Assembly (NCBI GenBank): GCA_022482625.1
Contig: JAKVOU010000002.1
Coordinates: forward strand, 1 to 33,218
DNA: 33,218 nt
Direction of reading: 5' to 3'
Origin: Spirochaetia bacterium
GTDB taxonomy: Bacteria; Spirochaetota; Spirochaetia; Sphaerochaetales; Sphaerochaetaceae
This document shows, piece by piece, positions 25,026-33,218 of this stretch (position 1 is its first letter; each line of letters begins with the position of its first letter). Position numbers and translations under genes: made by a program. Below the pieces are notes generated by a model that was given only the letters and a program-made list of their open reading frames with translations, ran no database searches and was not told the DNA's origin.

Positions 25026-25236
25026 GGCCTGACAAACAATTTCTTTGATTGGTTGGTGAGATAAGGGCAAGTGTATTGGTTTTTTAATAAAATATAATAG
25101 AATTATAAATATATGATTTTTTATATTATTATATAAAGTATTAAGATAATAAACTGGAAATTAACTTGATAATTCAAAATAAATTTTAAGTTGTTACCCA
25201 GTATGTATTGGTTGTGACTGAAGGAAGGAGTGCATG

Positions 25237-26559
25237 ATGTCACCAAAAGTTATTGATATGCAGGTTTATCCCGTTGCGGGGCACGATTCAATGTTGTTGA
25301 ATCTCAGTGGTGCCCATGGCCCATTCTTTACCCGTAATGTGGTGATTCTGACAGATGATGCCGGACACACCGGAGTAGGTGAGGTTCCTGGTGGACAAAA
25401 AATCACGAAAGCTTTGGAAGAAGCCAAGAGCCTTATCGTTGGGTCGGCAATCGGTGACTATAAGAATACGCTGCTGAAGGTCAAGGACTCAATTCAGAGT
25501 GAGAATGATGTAAGGGGTGACCAGACCTATGACCTTCGTACCGGAGTACATGTACTTACGGCAGTGGAAGCTCCCTTGCTGGATTTGCTGGGCCAGTATC
25601 TTGGTGTACCTGTAGCATCCCTTTTAGGTGATGGCATGGTAAGAAGAAAGGTAAAAGTACTTGGCTACCTCTTTTTTGTAGGGGACAGGAACAAGACTGA
25701 TCTTCCATATTGCAATGAACAGGACAGCGATGTCGAATGGTATAGGCTTCGAAGGGAAGAAGCCATGACTCCTGAGAAAATCGTGGCACTGGCGAAAGCA
25801 AGCAAGAGTCTCTATGGGTTCAAGGATTTCAAGCTCAAGGGTGGTGTCCTCAAAGGTGAGGAAGAGATGGAATGCATCATTGCCCTGAAGAAGGAATTTC
25901 CTGATGCACGTATTACTCTTGATCCGAATGGTGGTTGGTTACTTAAGGATGCCATAAGGCTCTGCAAGGATAAACATGGAATTCTTACGTATTGCGAAGA
26001 TCCTTGTGGTGCTGAGGAAGGATATTCCGGACGTGAAATCATGGCTGAATTCCGCAGGGCAACAGGATTGCCTACGGCAACGAACATGATTGATACCGAT
26101 TGGAGACAGATGCAGCATGCCATAGCGCAGAATGCAGTGGATATTCCTTTGGCAGATCCGCATTTCTGGACTATGGAAGGTTCTGTAAGGGTTGCTCAGC
26201 TCTGCAATGATTTTGGGCTTACCTGGGGCTGCCATTCAAATAATCATTTTGATATTTCCTTGGCGATGATTGCCCATTGTGGAGCTGCAGCTCCTGGGAA
26301 TCCGACTGCACTGGATACCCATTGGATCTGGCAGGAAGGCGAGGAAAGACTTACCAAAGAACCTCCTCGGATTGAAAATGGTTGTCTGACGATTACCGAC
26401 AAACCGGGACTTGGAATTGACGTTGATATGGATAGGATTATTGCAGCAAACGACCTTTATAAGAAACATTGCCTTGGGGCAAGAAATGATGCTGCAGCAA
26501 TGCAATATCTGGTACCAGGATGGAAATTTAATGCAAAGCGTCCATGCTTGGTACGTTGA
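25237..26559 (+). CDS. gudD: D-glucarate dehydratase GudD
   Basis: GudD dehydrates D-glucarate (and L-idarate) to 5-keto-4-deoxy-D-glucarate in a Mg2+-dependent reaction. The 440-residue protein is collinear with E. coli GudD. It keeps catalytic Lys199/Lys201, metal ligands Asp229, Glu254 and Asn283, and Asp307/His333. It also keeps the substrate-contact residues: the Asn of MLLNLSGAH, the Thr of DQTYDLRT and YLFF. It is thus the likely true glucarate dehydratase of the pair. The second of two adjacent ATG codons was preferred because GGAAGGAG then has a 6-nt spacer; the first (25234) is also possible. garR follows after 37 nt. E. coli also uses GudD after galactarate-derived reactions. Confidence 0.93.
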   Translation: MSPKVIDMQVYPVAGHDSMLLNLSGAHGPFFTRNVVILTDDAGHTGVGEVPGGQKITKALEEAKSLIVGSAIGDYKNTLLKVKDSIQSENDVRGDQTYDLRTGVHVLTAVEAPLLDLLGQYLGVPVASLLGDGMVRRKVKVLGYLFFVGDRNKTDLPYCNEQDSDVEWYRLRREEAMTPEKIVALAKASKSLYGFKDFKLKGGVLKGEEEMECIIALKKEFPDARITLDPNGGWLLKDAIRLCKDKHGILTYCEDPCGAEEGYSGREIMAEFRRATGLPTATNMIDTDWRQMQHAIAQNAVDIPLADPHFWTMEGSVRVAQLCNDFGLTWGCHSNNHFDISLAMIAHCGAAAPGNPTALDTHWIWQEGEERLTKEPPRIENGCLTITDKPGLGIDVDMDRIIAANDLYKKHCLGARNDAAAMQYLVPGWKFNAKRPCLVR

Positions 26560-26596
26560 AAATAGCCAAAAAATCTAAATTTTAAGGAGAAACAAC

Positions 26597-27481
26597 ATGA
26601 AGATTGGATTCATTGGACTTGGTATCATGGGCAAACCCATGGTAAAGAACCTGCTGAAGGCAGGCTATGAAGTTGTCGTATATGACATCATAAAAGAAAA
26701 TGTTGACCAGATGATTGCTGCCGGAGCTTCTTCCGGCAAGAGTGCCGCCGAGATAGCAGCCAGTTGTCCTGTAGTCATCACCATGTTGCCGAATTCACCT
26801 CATGTGAAGACCGTAGTCTTGGGCAAGGACGGCGTTCTGGAAGGTGCAAAGCCCGGCCTCAAGTATATTGACATGAGTTCCATTGCTCCTCTGGCAAGCC
26901 AGGAAGTTGGGAAGGCCTGTGCGGCAAAGGGCGTGCGCATGCTTGATGCTCCTGTTTCCGGCGGAGAGCCGAAGGCAATAGACGGGACCATGTCGATCAT
27001 GGTCGGCGGTGACAAGGACCTGTTCGAGGAAGTCAAGCCGATCTTCGAGGTACTGGGCGGGTCATACGTGCTCTGTGGCTCGATCGGGGCCGGCAATACG
27101 ACAAAGCTTGCAAACCAGATGATCGTTGCAGGCAATATTGCAATCCTGGCCGAAGCCCTTACCTTGGCCAAGAAGGCTGGTGTTGATCCCCAGACTGTGT
27201 TCGAAGCCATCAGAGGTGGCCTTGCCGGTTCGACTGTGATGAATGCAAAGGCACCCATGATGATTGCAGGGGATTTCAAGCCTGGCTTCAAGATTGACCT
27301 GCACATCAAGGACCTGAACAATGCCATTGAGACCGGACATGGTATCGGTTCCCCCATGCCGCTGACCGTTGAGGTACAGGAGATGCTTGAGAACCTTCAC
27401 TTTGAGGGCAAGGGCCAGCATGACCACAGCGGTTTGGCTGAGTACTATGCGAAAGTATCCGGTACAAAAATCGGCAAGTAA
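26597..27481 (+). CDS. garR: Tartronate semialdehyde reductase GarR
   Basis: GarR reduces tartronate semialdehyde to D-glycerate with NAD(P)H, the last specific step of glucarate and galactarate breakdown. The 294-residue protein has the N-terminal Rossmann motif GFIGLGIMGKPM (4-15), the substrate motif DAPVSGGEPKA (117-127), catalytic Lys170 in GAGNTTKLANQ and the helical C-terminal domain of beta-hydroxyacid dehydrogenases. AAGGAG lies upstream of the ATG. The middle and end of the gene (26900-27450) look richer in G+C at third positions than its neighbours, which may reflect a different history or high expression. Confidence 0.92.
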   Translation: MKIGFIGLGIMGKPMVKNLLKAGYEVVVYDIIKENVDQMIAAGASSGKSAAEIAASCPVVITMLPNSPHVKTVVLGKDGVLEGAKPGLKYIDMSSIAPLASQEVGKACAAKGVRMLDAPVSGGEPKAIDGTMSIMVGGDKDLFEEVKPIFEVLGGSYVLCGSIGAGNTTKLANQMIVAGNIAILAEALTLAKKAGVDPQTVFEAIRGGLAGSTVMNAKAPMMIAGDFKPGFKIDLHIKDLNNAIETGHGIGSPMPLTVEVQEMLENLHFEGKGQHDHSGLAEYYAKVSGTKIGK

Positions 27482-27493
27482 GGAATGAATACA

Positions 27494-28393
27494 ATGGACA
27501 CGGATTTCTTCAAAGGTATCATCGTACCGATCTTGACTCCAATGACTGATGACGAGCGTATTGATGCTGAAAGGTTGTGCAGGCAGGTAGACTTTGTTAT
27601 TGATGGCGGAGTCTCCGGTATCCTGCTGTTTGGCAGCAACGGAGAATTCTACGTCATGGAGGAAAGCGAGATTGAGCAGTCTCTTGGACTCGTTGTAGAA
27701 CATGTAGCGGGACGTGTACCCGTATACATGGGAATCGGAGCAATCAGGACGAGCAAATGCGTAAGGCTGGCAAAGATGGCGCAAGGGTATGGAGTGAATG
27801 GCATTTCTGTCCTTCAGCCCATGTTCCTGAAGCCTTCTGAAGATGAGCTGCGAACACATTTTGCAACTATTGCTGAAGCCGTGTCCGACCTGCCTGTATT
27901 GCTGTATAACAATCCTGGCAGGACTGGTTACGGCATAAGCCAGGACTGTGTGGAATATCTGGCACATCACCAGAAAAACATCATAGGCATGAAGGACAGC
28001 AGCGGTAATCTGACAGAAACCATTGAGTTCATCCGCAGGAACCATGATGTGAATTTCAAGGTCATGTGCGGAAAAGACACTTTGATTTATTCAGGTCTTA
28101 GTGCTGGATGTGTAGGGGCAGTTTGCTGTACTGCAAATTTTCTTCCCAAGCTTGTCTGTTCCATCTATGATAAGTTCATGGCTGGAGATTCAAAGGGCTC
28201 CTTGGATGCCCAATGGAAATTGAATCCGATTCGTCTGCAGATGGATAAGAGCAGTTTCCCTGTTGCAACAAAGGACTATGCGAATCTTCTTGGTCTTGAT
28301 GTGGGTGCACCTATATTGCCATGTAAACCTTCGACTTCCGCTCAGATGGATGGGTTGCGGCAGCAGCTGTGTAAGAGTGGTTACTTAGAATAA
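27494..28393 (+). CDS. DapA-family lyase, predicted 5-keto-4-deoxyglucarate aldolase
   Basis: This class I Schiff-base enzyme of the dihydrodipicolinate synthase/N-acetylneuraminate lyase family has 299 residues. The pyruvate-binding lysine is Lys167 in IIGMKDSSGN, the helper tyrosine is Tyr138 in LLYNNPGRTGYG, and the keto-acid loop reads FGSNGEF (46-52) in place of GTTGE. The pathway here needs an enzyme to split 5-keto-4-deoxyglucarate into pyruvate and tartronate semialdehyde for GarR, and no GarL (HpcH type) is present. This protein is therefore the obvious candidate. Alternatives are decarboxylating dehydratase (KdgD) or a 2-keto-3-deoxygluconate aldolase. The ATG at 27494 was chosen because AGGA lies 9 nt upstream; an ATG at 27485 touches it. 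Confidence 0.85.
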   Translation: MDTDFFKGIIVPILTPMTDDERIDAERLCRQVDFVIDGGVSGILLFGSNGEFYVMEESEIEQSLGLVVEHVAGRVPVYMGIGAIRTSKCVRLAKMAQGYGVNGISVLQPMFLKPSEDELRTHFATIAEAVSDLPVLLYNNPGRTGYGISQDCVEYLAHHQKNIIGMKDSSGNLTETIEFIRRNHDVNFKVMCGKDTLIYSGLSAGCVGAVCCTANFLPKLVCSIYDKFMAGDSKGSLDAQWKLNPIRLQMDKSSFPVATKDYANLLGLDVGAPILPCKPSTSAQMDGLRQQLCKSGYLE

Positions 28394-28423
28394 CAGTCCA
28401 TCATTTGTCTTTGATAGGCAAAG

Positions 28424-28460
28424 AAACTTCTTTGCAGGTCTTTTCCTGCAAAGAAGTTTT
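28424..28460 (+). terminator. Terminator of the glucarate operon
   Basis: AAACTTCTTTGCAGG (28424-28438) and CCTGCAAAGAAGTTT (28445-28459) form a perfect 15-bp stem with a 6-nt loop and end in T residues. An alternative smaller hairpin (GCAAAG...CTTTGC) overlaps its first arm. The following 340 nt to dctQ hold no gene. Confidence 0.8.
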
Positions 28461-28731
28461 GAGTATATGGGACTGTGAGAAATTTGAGACGGTACTGTAA
28501 GGAATTGCAAAAAATCTGCAAAGGCATAGATATGTTTTTGTAGTTAATAGATAAAAAAATACCTTTTTAAAATTTTGTTATATATGACAGTACTATGAAT
28601 CAAATATTGAAATTTAGATGCTTTATTTGTAATAACTTATTATAACTTTTATGAATTTTTGGATTAATTTGAATATTAATTAAATAGTATTGTCTAATTA
28701 TTAATTTTAATATAATAATTTTATAAAAAAT

Positions 28732-28761
28732 TTGACAGTATTATAAATTGGTGTATATAAT
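28732..28761 (+). promoter_or_regulatory. Promoter of the TRAP transporter operon
   Basis: TTGACA (28732-28737) and TATAAT (28756-28761) are separated by 18 bp, both perfect, within very AT-rich DNA about 40 bp before dctQ. Confidence 0.75.
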
Positions 28762-28801
28762 CGAGTATATTTATAAATAGTTCATATTAAGGGAGGAATA
28801 T

Positions 28802-29287
28802 GTGAAAATTCTGACGTGGCTTGACAAGCATATAGAATTGATTTTTCTAACTTGCTTTTTAATTATCATTACTTGCTTGACAACTATTAATATCGTTTTG
28901 CGTTATGTTTTTGACAGTGGAATTATTTGGAGTACTGAAATTTGCAAATACTGTTTGATTTATTCTGGCTTTTTCAGTATTGGATGGTGGCTCCGTTGGG
29001 ATAAAAGCATTTTAGTTAATGTTGTAACTCAAAAATTACCTCAAAACTTTCAGTATATCTTTGAAATTGTTGCCAAAATAATAACGATTTATTTTTTGGC
29101 AATCTGCACCCGTGGTGCTATCAACGTACTCAAATCAGTCATAGCCAGTGGCGAAGTAAGCGGGACGCTTCAAATTTCCTTGGGATATCTTTACATGGCT
29201 CCTCTTATAGGCTTTTCCTGGGCTTTGTTTAGATCTGTTCAAAATTTCATTCTGACAATAAAAAAGAGAGTTGCCATATGTCAATAG
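28802..29287 (+). CDS. dctQ: TRAP transporter small membrane subunit (DctQ)
   Basis: This 161-residue protein has four hydrophobic segments and the family pattern RYVFDSGIIWSTEICKYCLI followed by GWWLRWDKSI, typical of DctQ. It assists the large subunit in sodium-driven uptake. The start is GTG at 28802, preceded by GGGAGG. The in-frame-looking ATG two bases earlier would stop at once. Its end overlaps dctM by 10 nt, indicating coupled translation. Confidence 0.88.
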   Translation: MKILTWLDKHIELIFLTCFLIIITCLTTINIVLRYVFDSGIIWSTEICKYCLIYSGFFSIGWWLRWDKSILVNVVTQKLPQNFQYIFEIVAKIITIYFLAICTRGAINVLKSVIASGEVSGTLQISLGYLYMAPLIGFSWALFRSVQNFILTIKKRVAICQ

Positions 29288-30570
29288 GGATTTTTTTTCT
29301 GATTTTTTTTGTATTATTATTTATAGGAACTCCATTTGGGACTATTTTTGGTGGCTTGTCCGTTCTGCCGAGTATATTTGACCCTTCTTTTCCCTATACG
29401 GTAGAAGCTGCAATCAGAAGTATGGTCGGTGGCTTGGATAGCTTCACGTTGCTTGCTGTGCCTTTGTTTATGTTGTCAGGGTACATAATGGCAAAGGGTG
29501 GTATTTCTAAAAAGTTGTTTAACTTTTTTGCATACTTCATTGGTAATAAGACAGGTGGTCTTCCTTGTGCTGCGATTCTTACCTGCATGTTCTATGGAGC
29601 TATTTCAGGTTCTTCTCCTGCTACCGTGTCGGCAGTAGGGGCTATGACAATTCCTTTCTTGCTCAACCTTGGTTATGATGAAGTATTTGTCACCGCAATA
29701 GTCACTGTAGCCGGTGGGTTAGGTGTAATTATTCCCCCCAGTATTTCGTACATTGTTTTTGCCTCGGTTACGGGTACTTCTCCTGCAGCTTTGTTCTTGG
29801 CAGGTATCATTCCTGGCATTCTTGTTACCCTGTGCTTGATGTTTTGTGCAATCCTTTATTGCAAAAGACATGGAGAAGACAAGGTAAAACTACAGCAAAA
29901 TTATCAAGAATTGCATACCAGCGGTTTTTGGGTCGTTTTTAAAGATAGCTTTTTTGCCTTGATGTGTCCAATAATTATTCTTGGTAGTATCTATGGTGGA
30001 TTGGCTTCTCCTACCGAAGCAGCAACGATTTCAATTGTATATGCATTGATACTGTGCCTTTTTGTATACCGAACCATAAAATTCAAAGACTTGTGGAATG
30101 TGTTTTCTGAGGGTGTAAAATCTTACATAACAATACTTTTTATCATTGCTGCTGCAACCGCTTTTGGCCGTGTGCTGACAATGCTTAGGTTCCCACAGAC
30201 AATAAGTGAAATGATCCTGGGTAATATCAGCAACAAAGTTGCGATTTTGCTGATCATGAACGTAATCCTTCTTGTCTTTGGTATGATTATGGACAATATT
30301 CCCAATATAATGGTTCTGACTCCTATCCTATTTCCTATTGCAACTGCCATTGGAGTAAATCCGATTCATTTTGGCATTATCATGACCATGAACCTTGCAA
30401 TCGGAATGGTCACTCCTCCGATGGGGATAAACCTTTTTATTGCAAACAGCATGACAAATATCCCAATTGCTTCAATTGCAAAAAAGACAGTACCTTTTCT
30501 GATTTCGTTCCTATTTGCATTGATGATAGTTACCTTTGTTCCTCAAGTGAGTTTAGCGCTCATTAAATAA
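29278..30570 (+). CDS. dctM: TRAP transporter large membrane subunit (DctM)
   Basis: This 430-residue protein has about 12 membrane helices and belongs to the ion-transporter superfamily. It carries the DctM signatures: SFTLLAVPLFMLSGYIM, GAISGSSPATVSAVGAMTIPFL, VAGGLGVIIPPSISYIVFA, GGLASPTEAATISIVYAL and the C-terminal NLAIGMVTPPMGINLFI. It forms the substrate pathway with DctQ and receives ligand from DctP. dctP starts 14 nt downstream. Confidence 0.94.
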   Translation: MSIGIFFLIFFVLLFIGTPFGTIFGGLSVLPSIFDPSFPYTVEAAIRSMVGGLDSFTLLAVPLFMLSGYIMAKGGISKKLFNFFAYFIGNKTGGLPCAAILTCMFYGAISGSSPATVSAVGAMTIPFLLNLGYDEVFVTAIVTVAGGLGVIIPPSISYIVFASVTGTSPAALFLAGIIPGILVTLCLMFCAILYCKRHGEDKVKLQQNYQELHTSGFWVVFKDSFFALMCPIIILGSIYGGLASPTEAATISIVYALILCLFVYRTIKFKDLWNVFSEGVKSYITILFIIAAATAFGRVLTMLRFPQTISEMILGNISNKVAILLIMNVILLVFGMIMDNIPNIMVLTPILFPIATAIGVNPIHFGIIMTMNLAIGMVTPPMGINLFIANSMTNIPIASIAKKTVPFLISFLFALMIVTFVPQVSLALIK

Positions 30571-30583
30571 TAAGGAGAAAAAA

Positions 30584-31660
30584 ATGAAAAAATCATTGAT
30601 TATTTGTTCTTTGATAGCAGCTCTAATTTTTTCTGGCTGTTCAAAGAACACATCCTCGTCAAAAACAACAGCGACTCCGTCAGCGACTACGGCACAGGCC
30701 AGTAGTGACTCCTCTTCGAAAAAGCCGACTTATACATGGACAGTCGCGATGAACGTCAGTGAAGCAACACTGAACTATAAGATGATGGCAAAATTCAAAG
30801 AATTGATTGAATCGAAGAGCAATGGCGCAATCAAGGTTAATTTGTATGCAAACGGACAACTTGGCAATGATACGGAACAAATGCAAGGCTTGATAGATGG
30901 ATCTGTTGATTTTACTACTACTATAACCAGTGGTTTGACTTCATTCGTCAAGGAATACGGTGTATTTGACTTGCCTAACTTGTTCCCGGATCTTACAACT
31001 ATGCGAAAAGTTCTAGATACGAAATCGGTTCTGGATGAGTTGAATACTTATTCAACGGCTAAGAATGTCAGGCTGATGGGTCTTGCTGATGCAGGATTCA
31101 GGGAAACTACATCAAACAAGCCAATTCATAGTTTGGATGACATTGCCGGATTGAAAATCCGTGTAATTCAGAATCCGTATCATATTGCTTACTGGAAAGC
31201 CTTAGGTGCAAATCCATTGGCAATGGATTTTAGTGAAGTGTATATCGGACTACAGCAAAAGACCATAGAAGCTGAAGAAAACCCATATATGAACATTGTT
31301 GCAAACAAATTCTACGAAGTGCAGAAATATATCGTAGAAACGGATCATCTTGGTCATATAATTGTGTTCTTGATGAATAACAACCTTTACAACGGACTTT
31401 CTGATGAAAATAAAAAACTTGTTAACGAATGTGCTGAAGAAGCTGTGGTTTATACAAGAGGTCTTGCAGATGAGAGTATCGCTGGATATAAGAAAACAGT
31501 TGAGGACTATGGTACTACAATCATTACCCTTGATCCTTCAGTAAAAGCAGCAATGCAGGATAAGGCTTCAGGTGTGTATGATGATGTTCGAAAGGCCATT
31601 GGAGACAAACTTGTCGATACTATGTTGACTCAGGTAAAACAAGCAAAAGAAAATAACTAA
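30584..31660 (+). CDS. dctP: TRAP transporter substrate-binding lipoprotein (DctP)
   Basis: This 358-residue binding protein has a lipoprotein signal (LIFSGC, lipidated Cys19) and a Ser/Thr-rich tether (about 20-46), so it is anchored to a membrane rather than free in the periplasm. The DctP domain has ANGQLGNDTEQMQGLIDGSVDF and KIRVIQNP. Its Arg193 corresponds to the conserved arginine that binds a substrate carboxylate. DFSEVYIGLQQKTIEAEENP follows. The ligand is thus probably an organic or sugar acid, possibly an N-acylated one given the following amidohydrolase. AAGGAG precedes the ATG. Confidence 0.92.
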   Translation: MKKSLIICSLIAALIFSGCSKNTSSSKTTATPSATTAQASSDSSSKKPTYTWTVAMNVSEATLNYKMMAKFKELIESKSNGAIKVNLYANGQLGNDTEQMQGLIDGSVDFTTTITSGLTSFVKEYGVFDLPNLFPDLTTMRKVLDTKSVLDELNTYSTAKNVRLMGLADAGFRETTSNKPIHSLDDIAGLKIRVIQNPYHIAYWKALGANPLAMDFSEVYIGLQQKTIEAEENPYMNIVANKFYEVQKYIVETDHLGHIIVFLMNNNLYNGLSDENKKLVNECAEEAVVYTRGLADESIAGYKKTVEDYGTTIITLDPSVKAAMQDKASGVYDDVRKAIGDKLVDTMLTQVKQAKENN

Positions 31661-31665
31661 GAAAA

Positions 31666-31698
31666 CAACCTGTTCATCTGTTACAGATGAACAGGTTG
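31666..31698 (+). terminator. Perfect 15-bp hairpin after dctP
   Basis: CAACCTGTTCATCTG (31666-31680), loop TTA, then its exact complement (31684-31698). No T-run follows, so it may stabilise the dctP end of the mRNA or partly terminate. The next gene's ribosome binding site is only a few bases beyond. Confidence 0.55.
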
Positions 31699-31717
31699 AC
31701 TAGGAGGAATCAGATAC

Positions 31718-32863
31718 ATGCAGAAAATTTTGATAGCAAATGGTCAAATTTATGATCCTTTCCATCAACATATGTTAAAAAAGGATATTGCAATTTCCGG
31801 TAGTAAAATCGTTTCATCATCCGGTTTCCTGCCAGATACCATAATCAACGCTTCTGATTGTCTCGTTACTCCTGGTCTGATTGATTTTCACTTGCATTGT
31901 CTGGAATCCGTTTCGGATATTGCAGTTCCTGCTGATATGGCGTGCTTGCCTAACGGTATTACAACGTGTATTGATGCAGGTACTGCAGGTTGCTCGTTGA
32001 TTGAGCAAGGTTTCAAAAATGATGCACAGAAAGCAAAGACTACAGTTCTTGCTTTGATTCATACGGCTCCGCAAGGAATGGTTTCAGCTAATATTCCTGA
32101 AGATCAAGATCCTACAAAATGGGATATCGAAAAACTTGAATCTTTGGTAGGAGCATATCCTGATTTCATCGTTGGGTTGAAAACCAGGATGTCAGATTTT
32201 CTTTTAGCACCTTTTCATCTGAAGATGGAGGCATTGCGGAAAACGCTTGAGTTAGGTGATAAGCTTAAATGTAAAGTAGTCGTACATGTCAATAATCCAG
32301 GATTACCAGTAGGTGAGATTGCTGATATGCTCAGACCTGGTGATGTTTTTTGCCATGTATATGCTGGTACAAGAGAAAACATACTTACAAAGAATGGTTG
32401 TATTGATGAGCGAATATTGAAAGCCCGGGAAAGGGGCGTGCTTTTTGATGCTTGCAATGGAAGGAAAAACTTTTTGACGCAGGTGGCACAGACTGCTATT
32501 GAACAGAATTTTTTACCAGATTTTATCAGCAGCGATAACAATATCAGTACATACAATATGTTGCCATTGGTTTCACTCCCATGGACATTAAGCAAGTATT
32601 TAGCTTTAGGACTTTCCATTCCTCAAGTGTTTGACAGGGCAATTCTTTCGCCCTCAAGATGGCTCAATAAACCAAGATTGGCAACTTTGGAGGAAGGGAC
32701 TGTTGCGGATATTGCACTGTGGAAAATCAAAGAAAAAAAAGTTGAATTTCCTGATTATATGAATGGGAAAATATTTGGATCAAAATTGATTGTCCCACAT
32801 GCTACAATAAAGAATGGGGCTATTTGCTTCTCAAGCCCAGAAATAAATTTTACTCTCCAGTGA
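31718..32863 (+). CDS. Amidohydrolase/deacetylase, EF_0837/AHA_3915-like
   Basis: This 381-residue metal-dependent hydrolase belongs to the amidohydrolase superfamily. The binuclear metal site is visible: His58 and His60 (GLIDFHLHC), a lysine likely carboxylated at Lys155 (VGLKTRMS), His190 (VVVHVNNPG), His213 (FCHVYAG) and Asp273 (ISSDNN). The C-terminal GTVADIALWK is typical of the small beta-sandwich domain. Relatives remove acyl groups from N-acetylated or O-acetylated acids. In Enterococcus the EF_0837 homologue sits beside DgaE/DgaF-type genes for amino-sugar acid breakdown. Following the TRAP genes, it may deacylate the imported compound. AGGAGG (31702-31707) precedes the ATG. Dihydroorotase or adenine deaminase activity is less likely. 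Confidence 0.82.
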   Translation: MQKILIANGQIYDPFHQHMLKKDIAISGSKIVSSSGFLPDTIINASDCLVTPGLIDFHLHCLESVSDIAVPADMACLPNGITTCIDAGTAGCSLIEQGFKNDAQKAKTTVLALIHTAPQGMVSANIPEDQDPTKWDIEKLESLVGAYPDFIVGLKTRMSDFLLAPFHLKMEALRKTLELGDKLKCKVVVHVNNPGLPVGEIADMLRPGDVFCHVYAGTRENILTKNGCIDERILKARERGVLFDACNGRKNFLTQVAQTAIEQNFLPDFISSDNNISTYNMLPLVSLPWTLSKYLALGLSIPQVFDRAILSPSRWLNKPRLATLEEGTVADIALWKIKEKKVEFPDYMNGKIFGSKLIVPHATIKNGAICFSSPEINFTLQ

Positions 32864-33218
32864 AATGACAAGACTTTATTGTAGGTAGCAAGGTATCTGC
32901 AATTTTTACAATTAATCAGGCAATGTACCTTTATGCTAAAATGCCTCATACTACACATAGACGTTGAAATATGAAGCAGACTGCACGGAATACCATTATA
33001 TAAAGGACAATGATTTTTCATACAATGGCATAAGCCACATTTCCTGTGGATGACTATTTGATTTTACAAATCCTTGAATAATACTGGAAAAAAATTTGTA
33101 TTGTCTTTGTTTTATGTATTTATCCATAATGGTTGTCTTGATAAAAACTATTTGATTATTGTTTTATTAGGTGCTAAAATTATCTATAGTTATTATAGTT
33201 TTATTGATGAATTCTAAA
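32864..33218. other. AT-rich 3' end of the window
   Basis: No gene was recognised in the last 355 bases; short frames lack binding sites and motifs. A candidate promoter lies at 33152-33180, pointing out of the window. Confidence 0.5.
33152..33180 (+). promoter_or_regulatory. Candidate promoter of the next gene
   Basis: TTGATT (33152-33157) and TAAAAT (33175-33180) are separated by 17 bp. Nothing downstream is visible to test it. Confidence 0.35.

Noticed and set aside
32755-33021. 88-codon minus-strand frame at the window end
   Set aside because: It overlaps the amidohydrolase gene antisense, has no binding site and shows no recognisable motif.

Overview
This 33 kb window looks like accessory and sugar-acid catabolic DNA from a host- or gut-associated spirochaete, most likely Sphaerochaeta-like. 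That is an inference. It rests on a TctC signal peptide ending in FANGEGE, a cleavage-site style common in spirochaete binding proteins; a Trep_Strep/MptD-type ECF S component; TRAP and TTT importers next to uronate and aldarate genes; and AT-rich intergenic DNA with TTGACA/TATAAT promoters. A clostridial origin is not excluded.

Layout. (1) 1-1748 is a complete IS4-superfamily insertion sequence with 29-bp terminal inverted repeats. It interrupts uxaC, of which only the 3' half (1749-2522) is in the window. (2) 3134-5842 holds uxuA-uxuB, the next two steps of glucuronate catabolism. (3) 5924-7836 (minus strand) is a two-gene Septu-like defence pair, ptuA-ptuB, with no reverse transcriptase. 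(4) 7996-15306 (minus strand) is a micronutrient uptake locus in the order ECF S component, EcfT, fused double EcfA, AraC regulator, and two IrtAB/YbtPQ-type ABC half-transporters. It is probably for iron, siderophore or heme. (5) An IS110-family element (15349-16768) sits in the leader of that operon. It splits a 42-bp hairpin that becomes nearly perfect again when the element is removed in silico, and it separates the S gene from a DtxR/IdeR-like palindrome at 16801-16818. (6) 16980-19757 holds an AraC regulator divergent from an L-fucose isomerase gene. (7) 20151-28393 is a predicted D-glucarate/galactarate module: a TTT importer (tctC-tctB-tctA), two glucarate-dehydratase paralogues, garR, and a DapA-family lyase that may replace the GarL aldolase. 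(8) 28802-32863 is a TRAP importer (dctQ-dctM-dctP) followed by an EF_0837/AHA_3915-type amidohydrolase.

How the parts fit. The glucuronate genes (uxaC, uxuA, uxuB) lead to 2-keto-3-deoxygluconate. The glucarate genes lead through 5-keto-4-deoxyglucarate to pyruvate plus tartronate semialdehyde and then glycerate. Both suit an organism living on pectin- or mucin-derived uronic and aldaric acids. The most notable observations are the IS110 element inside a reconstructable hairpin next to a metal-box-like operator, the diverged first glucarate dehydratase with a GarL-less pathway, a hairpin that could hide the start site of the first ABC half-transporter, and the Septu-like pair. No rRNA, tRNA or CRISPR array was seen.
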